Below, piece after piece: positions 1-9,558 of a stretch of 17,762 nucleotides of DNA. The stretch is from Rodentolepis nana (lineage: Eukaryota; Platyhelminthes; Cestoda; Cyclophyllidea; Hymenolepididae). The stretch is taken from the NCBI GenBank assembly GCA_900617975.1, contig UZAE01013955.1, positions 1-17,762 of the forward strand. Direction: 5' to 3'. The notes below the pieces were generated by a model. It saw nothing but the letters and a program-made list of their open reading frames with translations, was not told where the DNA came from and did not search any database. Within the stretch, counting starts at the first letter, position 1. Each line of letters starts with the position of its first letter. Both the position numbers and the translations under genes were made by a program.

Positions 1-305
1 AGGCGTTTTGATAGATATCATTAGCCATTTAGCCGACTTCGGGTTTCACAGAGGGTAGGTACATCAAAGTAGCAGAAAGTCGAGGGGTGGGGAACGGAAG
101 AGTGATTCACAGATATAAAAGAAGCAGACAGACACAAAGGTAGAGAAAAAGGTAAGGTGAGTACTGTGAAAGGGGTCGAATATGACAACCAGGGGGTCGT
201 GGTAGTCTGAAGTAAGAAGTCGACTGCCAGTCAATAGATTTTTTTGCCGTATGAGTATACGTTGCCCAGGGTGCACCACGTGGAGGTAAGTCTATCGCAC
301 ACCCC
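1..305 (-). repeat. SINE-like repeat copy A, tail cut off by window edge
   Basis: Read on the minus strand, this matches the family from its GGGGTGTGCGATAGACTTACC head (at 305) through the pyrimidine-rich body to the AACGCCT part of the 3' block. The final CATTTG and the AAAT tail lie outside the window. The head is well preserved, including the CACGTG palindrome and, on the plus strand, the AGGTAAGT splice-donor-like octamer. The second arm of the head stem has lost one base. Because the tail is missing, no target-site duplication can be tested. Open frames across it differ from those in other copies and are not evidence of coding. Confidence 0.9.
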
Positions 306-312
306 GTTTACA

Positions 313-348
313 AATATATATATATATATATATATACATATATATATA
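313..348. repeat. (TA)n microsatellite
   Basis: A run of alternating TA with one TACATA interruption, directly beyond the 5' head of repeat copy A. It may have obscured the flank of that copy. Confidence 0.9.
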
Positions 349-1100
349 ATCAACTGGTTTCTAAGGAATTTATGTTTTAAGTCTTACAAGACGTACCAAC
401 GCAATGATACAAGAAATAATGAACTTAACTGTCAAATGAAATACCATTGATTTGGGTACGTGGAAAGGTATTAATTGCCACATGTTCCAAAAATGAAACC
501 ATTCCATTCATACCAAATGCAATTTCCATGGAAATAAACTGCTTTTTCTAAATGGATTTAAATTGAAGTTAAATAAAGCAAATGGAGTGAAATTTAATTT
601 CATTTATAATTGACTATTGAACCATTCTTTTCACATAATCTCAAATTCAAGGCATTTTAACTAATGCATAAAAGGCTAAAAATAATAAGAATAATATCAC
701 ATAATGCTGGGCGTGCAGTAAAATGTCATTTGAAGTTTCAAAAATCACGCTGAATTTTTTTAAATTCAAAACTGGTTATTGGTTGTTTTGCCCTTTATTT
801 GGGCATATTTAGCTGCCTAATATCATTAAAAAAATATTCACAAACGCATGCATACGATAGTTTCTAAGATATGCCTTAAACGAGAATGCTAAGGTGATCT
901 TTGGGATGTAGGCATTAAAATCCTCTGTTCAAGTTTGAAATTGAAAAAATAATTTAATTTATAGGCAATTTAATTATCATGCAACTTCAAAGGCGACGAA
1001 ACTAGCAATTAACTCCCTCGAGACATAAAGAAATGGATTTACTTAGATTCAAAGTTTACAAAGAGGGTTTGAAACTGCTTGGAAATATGTAAGATTACAA

Positions 1101-1123
1101 ACACGCACACACACACACTCTTA

Positions 1124-1161
<38 letters not shown>

Positions 1162-1162
1162 T
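1101..1162. repeat. Compound (CA)n-(TACA)n-(TA)n microsatellite
   Basis: A CA run (1101-1118), a short spacer, TACA units and then a pure TA run to about 1162. This is a typical compound dinucleotide microsatellite and is probably length-polymorphic. Confidence 0.9.
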
Positions 1163-2127
1163 CGCATCAAAATTCGCTACGTCTGATTGCGTGATTTGAT
1201 TCTATTGATCACCATCTATCACACACACGTACACATATGCATTTCATAGAACTGCTCAAGATTAACCACTTTCACCCTGAAAATCTCCGGCCTAAAGTGA
1301 TTTAAGCTTAAAATTTAAATTATGATGTCACATTTTTTAGGAAAAAAAATATATATATATATTTATATACTGTCCTTTTCCCATTTCCAACTGAATTAGT
1401 AAGACTACCTGTTGAGCGTAAATGTTAAAGTCAAACGCTGATTTATTAATAAAATGAGGCCTTTGTTTAGGTTTCATCGAGATATTTTTCATTGTACAAA
1501 AAACGCCTCACTGCCTACTCAATATATGAATCAATTTTATCCTATTTCCCCTTAACGAATTGTACTCTTGGATTGGCAATTCGATGGTCTTGTGTTACGG
1601 TGATTGGTGAGTCCTCCTTTTATAAAATCTAAAATAAAAAACACAGTGGAACAAATTACCTCTATTTAATTAATGGCAACTTTTCCAAACATAAATTTAT
1701 AAGATAGAACAGTTGTGTAATTTCCAGGCTTCTACCCAAATAACGTTTTCATTAATTATACCGTAATTGTTGGAGAAAGATTTGCGTAAGTTGGTTTTGC
1801 TACGGCAATATCGAAAAAAATGGTAAGATCAATGAGAGAGTGATAAGTTGGTAGTTCAAAGAAAGCTCCATTTCTTAGATTAAGTCCCGATATAAAATTT
1901 GATTATTACGAATATTTATCACGCACAAATATTATAGCAAGATTAAAAACCGATGGTCAAACTATGGAATGCAAGCAGGACACGAAGGAAAAAATTGTGG
2001 GCATCAAATTTTAGACAGGCCTCATCTTTGGCCTAAAAATAGAGCGGATAGCAAGTATACTAGTAGGTGCAATTGGATTGGCTTTATGAAGCTAAATTTC
2101 TTTGCACTTTTGACATTTACTGCAGGA

Positions 2128-2180
2128 AAAAGTGTTCTGAAAAAAACACTTTTATATAATTGGTGGCTGAAGGTCAGCCA
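2128..2180. other. Two adjacent short inverted repeats
   Basis: AAAAGTGTT (2128-2136) pairs with AACACTTTT (2145-2153), and TGGCTGA (2164-2170) pairs with TCAGCCA (2174-2180). Both stems are perfect. They are short and nothing links them to a gene, so they may be chance structures. Confidence 0.4.
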
Positions 2181-2319
2181 GTCGTAAAACCAATGATAAT
2201 TATTCCACGAAGTAAATTACAGTTTCTACACTCCATTTTATACGTTGATCTCTACATGCCAGGGCAACTTTTGAAAATTGGCTTCTCTGAGTCATTTTTG
2301 GGGACTTTCAATTTGATAC

Positions 2320-2375
2320 TTTATTTATTTATTTATTTCAAATGGGAGGCTTTATGAAATTAATCATTAGCCGTA
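2320..2375 (-). repeat. 5'-truncated 3' fragment of the SINE-like family
   Basis: On the minus strand this retains only the 3' block (GGCTAATGAT-like, through AGCCTCCCATTTG) and the AAAT tail of the family; the other 270 or so bases are absent. TTTGATAC (2312-2319) on the tail side and TCTGATAC (2376-2383) on the other side match at 7 of 8 bases, a plausible target-site duplication. A 5' truncation with the tail kept fits incomplete target-primed reverse transcription. A later deletion is the alternative. Confidence 0.65.
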
Positions 2376-2728
2376 TCTGATACGTAGTCTACTAAACTAA
2401 CATTAAGATGACATTTTTTTATTTTTGGTACAAGTATTAATTAATTCGGTGGAAATAGTTTGATTGCTTGTCTCTATGATTTGAATTTAAATTTTACCTG
2501 TTTTTTTTAACGTATCATAAAGCCAGTAGAACAAATTTTAATTCTCTCACCATAGGTATATTAAGAGTTGTAAAAATATACTCAACTCTGATCATAGACA
2601 AAATGACAAGCTTCCATAGTAGTTCGAAGACGAATTTCCAAGATTTGTGAAGCAAGGTTAAATATTTTGCTGTTAATTGACTGCGAGTTCAACATATATT
2701 CACATAGAAGGTAAAAGGATTTTAAAAA
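2376..2728. other. AT-rich stretch, nothing recognised
   Basis: Low-complexity AT-rich DNA between a truncated and a full repeat copy. I see no open frame of note, RNA gene or repeat. Confidence 0.5.
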
Positions 2729-3061
2729 TATTTATTTATTTCAAATGGCAGGCGTTTTGATAGTTATTATTAACCCTTTAACTGACTTGGGCTTCACAGA
2801 GCGGAGGAGAATGAACATCAAAATGATAAAAAAGTCGAGAAGGGGAACAGAAGAGTGATCCGCAGATGTAAAAGAGACAGACATTCAGAGACAAAGGCAG
2901 AGAAAATATACGATGTGTACTGTTGAAGTGGTGGAATATGACACGCAGTGGAGTCACGGTAGTTTAAAGTTAAAAGCCAGCTGCCAGTATATAGTTTTTT
3001 AGCCGCATTAGAATACGTTTTCCAGGGTACACTACGTGGAGGTATGTCAATCGAGCACTCC
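2729..3061 (-). repeat. SINE-like repeat copy B (diverged)
   Basis: A full-length copy in minus orientation: AAAT tail at 2729-2741, 3' block at 2742-2790, head ending near 3061. It is among the most diverged copies. The head reads GGAGTGCTCGATTGACATACC, and the head-stem arms and the antisense donor are damaged (GGTATGT instead of GGTAAGT). GGATTTTAAAAA (2717-2728) and GAATCTTGAAAAA (from 3062) are weakly alike and may be an eroded target-site duplication. The 100-codon open frame across it (2818-3120) is not shared in frame by other copies. Confidence 0.88.
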
Positions 3062-3349
3062 GAATCTTGAAAAAATAAATGTGGAAATGTGGAGATAGAT
3101 GCTTTTAAGTGAAAAGGCAAAATAGTTCAAAAATAGATGGGCTGTGCAAAGAGGTGCAAAGAAGTGAGTGACATTGAACATGAGTATGAAAAGTAGCTAA
3201 CTTAGTGGATTGAATTAGTTTGAGATTAACCATAGTTTTCTTATCAGTCATCATGCATGGTACAAGTTACTTAAACTCAATTAAACTAGGAACACTTTAA
3301 CAACTGATCAGGCTCTCGGGCTACAAACACTTATTTTTTAATACCGCTT
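3062..3349. other. Spacer, nothing recognised
   Basis: AT-rich DNA between two oppositely oriented repeat copies. I see no gene or repeat in it. Confidence 0.5.
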
Positions 3350-3362
3350 ATTTTTCTTAAGT

Positions 3363-3720
3363 GAGGTGTGCGATAGACTTACCTCCAAGTGGTGCACCCT
3401 TGGCAACGTATACTCATACGGCAAAAAAGTCTATAAACCGGCAGTTGACTTCAGACCCCACTGTATGTCGTATTCGACTACTTCCACAGTACTCACCTCG
3501 CCTTTTTTCTACCTGTCTGCCTCTTTTACATCATTGAAACACTCTTCTGTTCTCCCCCCCCCTCGACTTTCTGTTACTTTGATGTTCCTTCCCATCTGTA
3601 AAGCCTGAAGTCAACTAATGGGCTAATGATAACTATCAAAACGCCTGCCATTTGCGAAGTCAACTAATGGGCTAATGATAACTATCAAAACGCCTGCCAT
3701 TTGATGTAAATAAATAAATG
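3363..3720 (+). repeat. SINE-like repeat copy C with tandemly duplicated 3' block
   Basis: A full-length copy from GAGGTGTGCGATAGACTTACC to the AAAT tail. The head stem (ATAGACTT with AAGTCTAT) is intact. It is longer than its relatives because the 48-base 3' block (GAAGTCAACTAATGGG to GCCTGCCATTTG) occurs twice, at 3607-3654 and 3656-3703, identically and with a period of 49. ATTTTTCTTAAGT (3350-3362) and ATTTTTTAAGT (3721-3731) are an imperfect target-site duplication. The open frame at 3366-3608 lies wholly in the repeat and uses a different frame from the equivalent open frame in copy E. Confidence 0.93.
3607..3703 (+). repeat. Tandem duplication of the repeat's 3' block
   Basis: Two identical 48-base units separated by one C, within copy C. 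No other copy in the window has this. It could have arisen by reverse-transcriptase template jumping during insertion or by a later local duplication. The absence of differences between units suggests it is younger than the divergence between copies. Confidence 0.95.
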
Positions 3721-3731
3721 ATTTTTTAAGT

Positions 3732-6541
3732 ATATTTCAGAAGGAATTGCAGAACTCGCATTACTCAGACCACTAGAATAAATGTCTCACTCTAGCATGT
3801 GCTGATAGCTAATTAAACATATCAACTTCTAGTTTCATAGGCTGTAATTAGCCATCATAACCAGGGTTGGAATTTATAAGATTAATCTCAATAAACAAAC
3901 CAACAGGCAAATTTTCCTTTCTGCCTTGTCAGTAGTTTCAAGTGCTTCTTTTTAAGGAATTCTCCCAATGCATGTCAATTCAAAAATCCTCACTTTAAAC
4001 ATACTTCCTTTGGCTTTTAAATGACCAAACTCGGTTTGACACATATATTTTATGCTATTGTAAATGCATGTGTTCATTTATAGCTATCAATCCAATATCC
4101 ATTAAAATATGGGAAATCGAAGGAACGAGAAAACTCCTTGGGTAGAAATTGTGTTGAACATGGGCATTTAAAGGCAATTAGTCAAACATGACTGAGATCA
4201 GACAATGAGTCAGGTGTCTAGGCGATGCTTTGTGCAAGTGGTTGAGGTTTTTACTCCAGTGTACGGTTTTTTGCATGTTGTTGTGGTCTGCAATGTGTGA
4301 AAATGAGCAGACGAACCGTAAGTATGGTAGTTTTTAAACAGACTCATATTAGCCAATTTGACAACTTCATATCAAGCCACATTGACATTTGAATCGATGG
4401 GCAAATTTCACAAGACGCTTGGGAGTACTTCCATCTTCTTTACTAGCCCTAAATCCACTCAATGATTTTCTTTGTAAATTCCCACCTCAATTAAGTGGGA
4501 TTATCAGTTTTTGTTTAATTTAATTTTAGAAATTCAGATTGAACAAATGATAAGTTAATGTGATTAAGCATGCGGGATTTTTCTCCTGACAGTTAGCACT
4601 GTCAATTTTTCTCAATAGTTTTTTTAAACAGAGCGACAGAAGCATATTTATGTTAGGCTTTCATAAAAATTTATTTTCAATTTAAATCAACAGGAAGAGA
4701 ATGTACCTAATTATGCTTAAACCACCGACGATATTGCAAACCCTTGATATTAACTTTACCATTGAGCCCATGTCCATGTAACTGGATTTGCGACAACAGC
4801 CTGAGAAAGTTGACGAGCGAAATCCCCTCCCACATTCAGACTTTAGCTTCCCATTACACACGCATGAATTCAGCGTTGCATCTTTATTGTTTTCTATTTC
4901 CATTTGTCATTGCTCTGGTTATAACTATCCTTATTATGCTATGGCCGTGCTTTTCAGTTTATATTGCAATAATTAAATCTTACTATTAACTCCTTGGTCT
5001 AGCTTTAGTAAAAGTCGATTGACGTTAGCTATAACTTCAACTGAACAATGTCAAATATTAAATCATTAAAGATCACTCAGCATTCTTCCTAGTCTATGGT
5101 CTTCTTTCTCCTTGTAACCCGATCAATATTCACCCTAGCCTCAATCCGCTTTGGGGCTATTATATAATTTTATGGGTTATTGCATAATATTCCTATTAGG
5201 GAGAAATGTTTAACCTGACTGCATCAATTATGGTTCAACTTGAGATAATTTAGTTATTTGTTTAGATAATGCCAAATTTGCTTTATTATGAGAAATTTTC
5301 TTCAAGTTGAATTAATTAGAAAGGAAACATACTTTTGATTGCACCTTAGGGAAATAGATAGCTATCCTAATGACAAGTTCTTTATACTCTAGTTTTTTTG
5401 CAAATGGCTTGAACCGATTGGAAAGGCAATTGAATGAGAAAAACCCTCTAATAAACGGTTCGATCAATCGGCGCTTATAGAAGAAGGTAATTTGAATAAC
5501 AGAAAAGAGGAGAACGAATTCTTAGATGTCTGTATGCTGATTTACTATGACGTTCGGTTTGTTTTATGAGTCAATGCAATTGCCTTCAACAAAATCTAAT
5601 TTAAGATCTTTATTTGTTTAAAAGTAATATCTCCCTTAACCTTGAGTCTTGTTTTATTGTAGTGTTAATGACAGCCAATTCACCGCCTTTATCAATTTTA
5701 ATACCCTAATTATTTATACCTTGCACTAAATCTTTAATATTTAATACAGGTGTGCTATTCAATAAAGAGTTCTAAAACTTCCAGCATAAAATTGACTAAT
5801 AAAAATAAATCGATTTGTGAATTGCGCAAATCTTTAGGTAAAAGTTCAACCTGCGATTACCGTTCCTTGCATAACATGACCTCAATTATTTTATATCAAA
5901 TGTAGCCATAATTAAAGCAAGGCATTATCTTGGACTTTAATAGAATCAAAAAATGTCTAACTAGAGGAACAATGAAGACTCAGGTTTCGAGGATATTGTG
6001 GCCGATTAGTCTCTATCGAAGAAACATGCACAAAATTTCCCAAATGTCAATATCTTATTTACCACCGGTGTGTCTGTGCCCGTTATATTCTCCTAATTTC
6101 TACTGAATCACCGTCAAATAGGGAAATAATAATATCTGACATCAAAATAAAAGTTGAATTCATTTGAACTTATATCAGCACTTTACTTATTCTTCAACCA
6201 AGGTTAATTACATAATTACTCTTTTTTGTTATTTTGAATAAACCAATGTTGGAGAAACATATTTGATTGACTTAATATTAGCCAACATATTCTTTGCTTG
6301 TACTTGTACACGAATTAATAAATTGAATTTATTTTAATCATCTTTTCAAGTCCTCATCGAGGGGAATAATTTGCGAAGGTGACACACTTATACTATTGAC
6401 AACTAAGAGACTCATACAAGCTAACACTGACATCTTGATTTCATTTGTCAGCGATTCCGTCATTTGAAGTAGTTGATTGAAAGTTTTACCTTAATATCTC
6501 AATTTCCACAAGAATAAATGAAATCATTACTTTGTCATATA
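3732..6541. other. AT-rich gene-free stretch
   Basis: About 2.8 kb without a recognisable gene or repeat family. It holds a perfect small hairpin, TGACAGT-TAGC-ACTGTCA (4587-4604). Overlapping open frames at 4682-4989 on both strands include a hydrophobic run encoded by T-rich DNA; none resembles a family I know. It could be intronic or intergenic. Confidence 0.6.
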
Positions 6542-6928
6542 TACAGGGTGCTTCAATAATGTATACACATTCCAAAAAATTGTAAACGTGGTGTTTAAAT
6601 AGAATTTTATTATTTCAAAAGTATAAAAATATTTTAAAAGTTTAATTTAATTGATTTGACTGCTTGTACTCAAGCTGACGTCCGTTTTGATCCAGAATCT
6701 GTTGATTACTCCAAGCAACGAAATCGAACACATTATAAAATAATTTCCTGGGGATTTGGATGCATTCACGCTCAATGGCTTCTTATATTTTTCAAAAATA
6801 TTAAAGCATTGAGGCATTGTAGGAACTATAGTGAAGTCCACGCTTATCATATGACCAAAAATCAATAAACAAAGGTACTACACCTTGTGCCCTAAGGATA
6901 TATCGCACCTTCACATCTTCAGCTGTCT
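6542..6928 (-). mobile_element. Decayed 3' end of an IS630/Tc1/mariner-type transposon
   Basis: At 6542 a TA is followed by CAGGGTGCTTCAATAATG, which resembles the TACAGGGTG termini of many invertebrate mariner-like elements. About 100 bases inside it, on the minus strand, lies a recognisable transposase C-terminus. The opposite terminus is not visible in the window. The element is truncated or disrupted near 6929, where the target duplication of repeat copy D begins. Family assignment rests on the terminus and on C-terminal motifs recalled from the family, not on a database search. Confidence 0.6.
6642..6893 (-). pseudogene. Transposase C-terminal remnant (IS630/Tc1/mariner-like), frameshifted
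   Basis: The last 46 codons (6782 down to 6645, stop TAA at 6642-6644) read EAIERECIQIPRKLF at the start and LDQNGRQLEYKQ near the end. This matches the usual ending of these transposases: an acidic-basic helix, IP and a hydrophobic stretch, then a C/D-x-N-G-x-x-[FL]-E motif. Just upstream a different frame gives LLIFGHMISVDFTIVPTMPQ, resembling the [FL]W-G-[HY]-x-K-S segment that follows the last catalytic region; a third frame gives VVPLFIDFW over the same place. At least one frameshift and upstream stops mean it cannot be functional. The N-terminal DNA-binding domain and the first catalytic aspartates are not recognisable. Confidence 0.6.
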
Positions 6929-6943
6929 ACCTTTATTCGCGTT

Positions 6944-7263
6944 GGGGTGTGTAACAGACTTACTTCACGTGGTGCAACCTGGTCAACGTATACTCATACG
7001 ACAAAAAAGTTATAAATCGACTACCGGCTTCTCACTTCAAACTCCCCCTGTATATCGTATTCCACCACTTCTACAGTACTCACTTCACCTTTTCCTATTC
7101 TCTACTTTTGTGTCTGTCTGTTTCTTTTACAACTGGAAATCACTCTTCTGTTCCCCAATCGACTTTTTCTCACTTTGCCTGCTTCTTTCCCTCTTTGGAG
7201 CCCGAATTCAGCTAAAGGGCAAATAATAACTTATCAAAACGCCTGCCATTTGAAATAATAATA
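6944..7263 (+). repeat. SINE-like repeat copy D
   Basis: A full-length copy from GGGGTGTGTAACAGACTTAC to GCCTGCCATTTGAAATAATAATA. ACCTTTATTCGCGTT (6929-6943) and ACCTTTATCCGAATT (7264-7278) form a 15-base target-site duplication with three mismatches, so the insertion is not recent. The tail is ATA-type rather than AAAT. It lies immediately next to the transposase remnant and may have inserted into it. The 113-codon open frame at 6885-7226 starts outside the repeat and runs through it, and is not conserved in other copies. Confidence 0.93.
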
Positions 7264-7278
7264 ACCTTTATCCGAATT

Positions 7279-8954
7279 GTTGTTTTTGTTGAACCGTGAA
7301 CCAGGGATCACAAGGCTATTGGAGAGAACGTTGATGTAATGATGCGCTTAGGGCTATGATTTATGCAAAAGAGCGTCGTGGCGTTTTATCGGCGGCTTAA
7401 AACGCAATAATTTGTACCCAAAATTTCCGCCTAAAATTGAAAAAAGTGTATTCATAATGCAGTGGAAGAGAAAATTCTCTGACTAGCGATCTAGTGTGGG
7501 CTATCGCAAATAGTGACGTTTTACTTAAATTTAAAGAATTGACTAGAATTAAGCAAGTAATGTTTATCATTTATTATGTTTATTCTACTGTTATTTGCCA
7601 TTAAATAACATCATAAGGCTAAAGTTCATATTGATAGCTAATCTTTCCAGATGATTATCTGATTAAAATTTGTTTCATAACTTAATTGAAATAACTTTTG
7701 TTCAAAATTGTTGTCTCATTAGCTGCCAATTTTTCGTCGCGTGCTACCGTTTTTTATATGAACTACGTCAAAACAGTAATTTTTGAACGTGGTCAAGATG
7801 CTGAAATTCAAAGTGAGCTAGAATTGGATGGGGTTTGTTTATGTTCAACGATGAAATCAATATCATGACTGATATTAAGTATCAATGCCCATAATAGGCC
7901 CAGAATGATGAAACGATTCAATAATATCTGCAGTACCATTGCAAATGGAGTTTTAAAAATATTTTATGCGAAATCATAAACACATTTTCGAAACGTTTCT
8001 TTCTCGAGTGTTGTGACAGATGTAATTAATTGTGATTAATGAAATTGGCAACTGCATCTGTTTATTAAATTAAGAGCGCAGTTTCTCAATAGCACCACTT
8101 TTGCTCGCCTTCCTGTTTCGATGAGGGCTAATTCTCTTGTTAACCTGCATTAGAAACGCCTTTTTTGCTGACACTACAAAGAATTGTTTTGCTTCTATGC
8201 ACAGAAGCGGACAAATCGTCTTAATAAACTATACAATTTTTGTGAGCAAGAATATTAAACGATGCAAGTTTTTCCCATCATTCTGGCTAAATATTTATGA
8301 GGCTTGGTAAAAAAGAGCTCAGGAACTAATTTTACCCTGTCTATATCAATTGATGAGAGGGCACAGAGATTTTATAAAAGTAAAGACTCGAAGAACACTA
8401 GTTAGAGATTAAGTTCTCTAATCGCTAATTACCTTAACAATTTAGCAGAAAGTAGGTGCGTTTTGCTACCGTATTCTAATTTTGCCACACAGCATCCGCT
8501 GTGGATTTGAAAAGACTGAGGAATGACGATTTCCTGAATTCACTAAGTTTATTGTGGCATTACTGTTTCTATAATTGCCGTAGTTTTGTAAAATGCTGTG
8601 ATGATTTCAAGAAATTAGAAATTTTCAACAATGATTTTATGTAGTATTTTGTTAAATCATTATCTGAATGTAAAAATTGTTAGATGAGTTTCAACGTCAT
8701 TACACCAGCTAATGGTAGTGGTCGAACCATTTATTCTTCTTCTTCAAAACCGCCCATTTTATAAGCTAACATTCTTTTGGCATCAACCACATTTGTGGTG
8801 GAGTATAAAATTGCAAAAAATTCAAGTATCCGTTTAAAAATGAGTTCGATCGATTGCCCTCCCCACTTCCACCCCCCCCCCCCCCCCCCCCCCCCCCCCA
8901 AGTTGTCTTGAATGCATAGGTCTAACAGAAATCAACTCCTCATTTAACTAGACT
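7279..8954. other. AT-rich stretch; first 150 bases may continue the transposon remnant
   Basis: No gene is recognised. The first 150 bases or so are visibly richer in G and C than the rest. On the minus strand they give a short HHYINVLSNSLVIP-like string, reminiscent of the Y-I-x-V-L segment of Tc1/mariner transposases, but with stops close by. The remainder is ordinary AT-rich DNA ending in a long C run. Confidence 0.4.
8872..8899. repeat. Poly-C run of 28 bases
   Basis: An uninterrupted C homopolymer, preceded by other C-rich bases. Its length is unreliable. It lies 21 bases before the start of the segment repeated at 12914, so it may be where one of the assembled contigs stopped. Confidence 0.95.
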
Positions 8955-8968
8955 ATGCTAAGAAGATC

Positions 8969-9300
8969 GGGATGTACAATAGACTTACCTCCACGTGGTG
9001 CACCCTGGGCATCGTATATTCATACGGCAAAAAAGTCTATTGACTATCAGTTGACTTCTCACTTCAAGCTACCATCACCCCACTGTATGTCAAATTCGAC
9101 TACTTTCATAGTACTCACCTCACCTTTGTTCTACCTTTGTGATTATCTCTTTATATCTTTGAAACGCTCCTCTTCCCCCCCCCCATCTAGATTTTTTTCA
9201 CTTTGATGTTCCTTCCCCTCTGTGAAGCTTGAAGTCAACTAAAGGGCTGATGATAACAATCAAGACGCCTGCCATTTGATATAAATAAATAAATAAATAA
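8969..9300 (+). repeat. SINE-like repeat copy E
   Basis: A full-length copy from GGGATGTACAATAGACTTACC to the tail of AAAT units. ATGCTAAGAAGATC (8955-8968) and ATGTTAAGTAGATC (9301-9314) are a 14-base target-site duplication with two mismatches. The head stem is the best in the window: CAATAGACTT pairs with AAGTCTATTG over 10 bases. The 83-codon open frame inside it is in a different frame from the one in copy C. The identical copy at 12962 is part of the larger duplicated segment and should not be counted as a separate insertion. Confidence 0.95.
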
Positions 9301-9314
9301 ATGTTAAGTAGATC

Positions 9315-9526
9315 CAAAATATTTTACAGTTCAAGTAACAAACCTCACATTTTTCGCTCTTCACCCATTAATAATTAAAACAAATTAAAACCAAATCAAG
9401 TTATGTGTTACACAATTGGATACTGGCATTTGCTGACCCATTGGACCTATTATTATCATTATTATTATTCACAATAATAAACATCAAATTAATAATTAGT
9501 ACTATTATAGGAATCAATTTCAACAG
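9315..9526. other. AT-rich flank of copy E
   Basis: ATT/AAT-rich DNA with a short TATTATTATCATTATTATTA tract. No gene is seen. Duplicated at 13308-13519. Confidence 0.6.
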
Positions 9527-9527
9527 N
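9527..9527. other. Single N: probable contig junction
   Basis: One ambiguous base between CAACAG (the end of the duplicated segment) and a C-rich run. Composition and repeat structure change abruptly here, which suggests a scaffold gap written as one N. Confidence 0.7.
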
Positions 9528-9558
9528 CCCCCCACCCCCCACTCCCCACTCCCCACCC
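9528..9558 (-). other. C-rich tract with G-quadruplex potential on the minus strand
   Basis: Runs of C (CCCCCC, CCCCCC, CCCC, CCCC, CCC) separated by one to three bases satisfy the usual four-run G-quadruplex pattern on the complementary strand. It lies at a contig edge, so its exact form is uncertain. Confidence 0.6.

Larger units (their letters stand above)
306..2319. other. AT-rich gene-free stretch with microsatellites
   Basis: I see no gene here. The stretch holds two TA-rich microsatellites (313-348 and 1124-1162, the second next to a CA run), a short TA run near 1350, and two short perfect inverted repeats near 2128-2180. The longest open frames are about 70 codons, as expected by chance in AT-rich DNA. 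It could be intergenic or intronic; nothing decides between these. Confidence 0.6.
8921..9526 (+). repeat. 606-bp segment duplicated exactly at 12914-13519 (first copy)
   Basis: The segment from TCTAACAGAAATCAACTCC to GAATCAATTTCAACAG recurs at a constant offset of 3993 with no difference that I can see, including the 10-base C run and tail length of the SINE-like repeat inside it. It ends directly before the N at 9527. Unique sequence precedes it on the left. The pattern points to overlapping contig ends rather than a biological duplication. Confidence 0.95.

Noticed and set aside
313..1162. TA-rich tracts as TATA promoters
   Set aside because: They are simple dinucleotide microsatellites with no gene downstream.
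3363..3400. U1 snRNA origin of the repeat head, because it contains ACTTACCT
   Set aside because: Only this octamer, the complement of a splice donor, matches well. The rest of the head does not follow U1.
3363..3470. tRNA-derived head with polymerase III A and B boxes
   Set aside because: No sequence fits the B-box consensus GGTTCGANNCC without a deletion plus mismatches, and no A box is found at the proper spacing.
2818..3608. Open frames of 80-113 codons inside repeat copies (for example 2818-3120, 3366-3608, 6885-7226, 8955-9206)
   Set aside because: They fall in the SINE-like repeat but use different frames in different copies and are broken in others. The body is pyrimidine-rich, so it has few stops on one strand. 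No conserved protein is supported.
4682..4989. Overlapping open frames on both strands, one with a hydrophobic run resembling a membrane segment
   Set aside because: T-rich DNA readily encodes hydrophobic residues. Both strands and two frames are open over the same bases, which is typical of chance.
9225..9275. Possible hammerhead ribozyme core: CTGATGA followed by a short stem and AAGAC in copies E and H
   Set aside because: The family consensus reads CTAATGA, the required GAAAC strand is not present, and the flanking stems do not close. The match is a point change in one copy.
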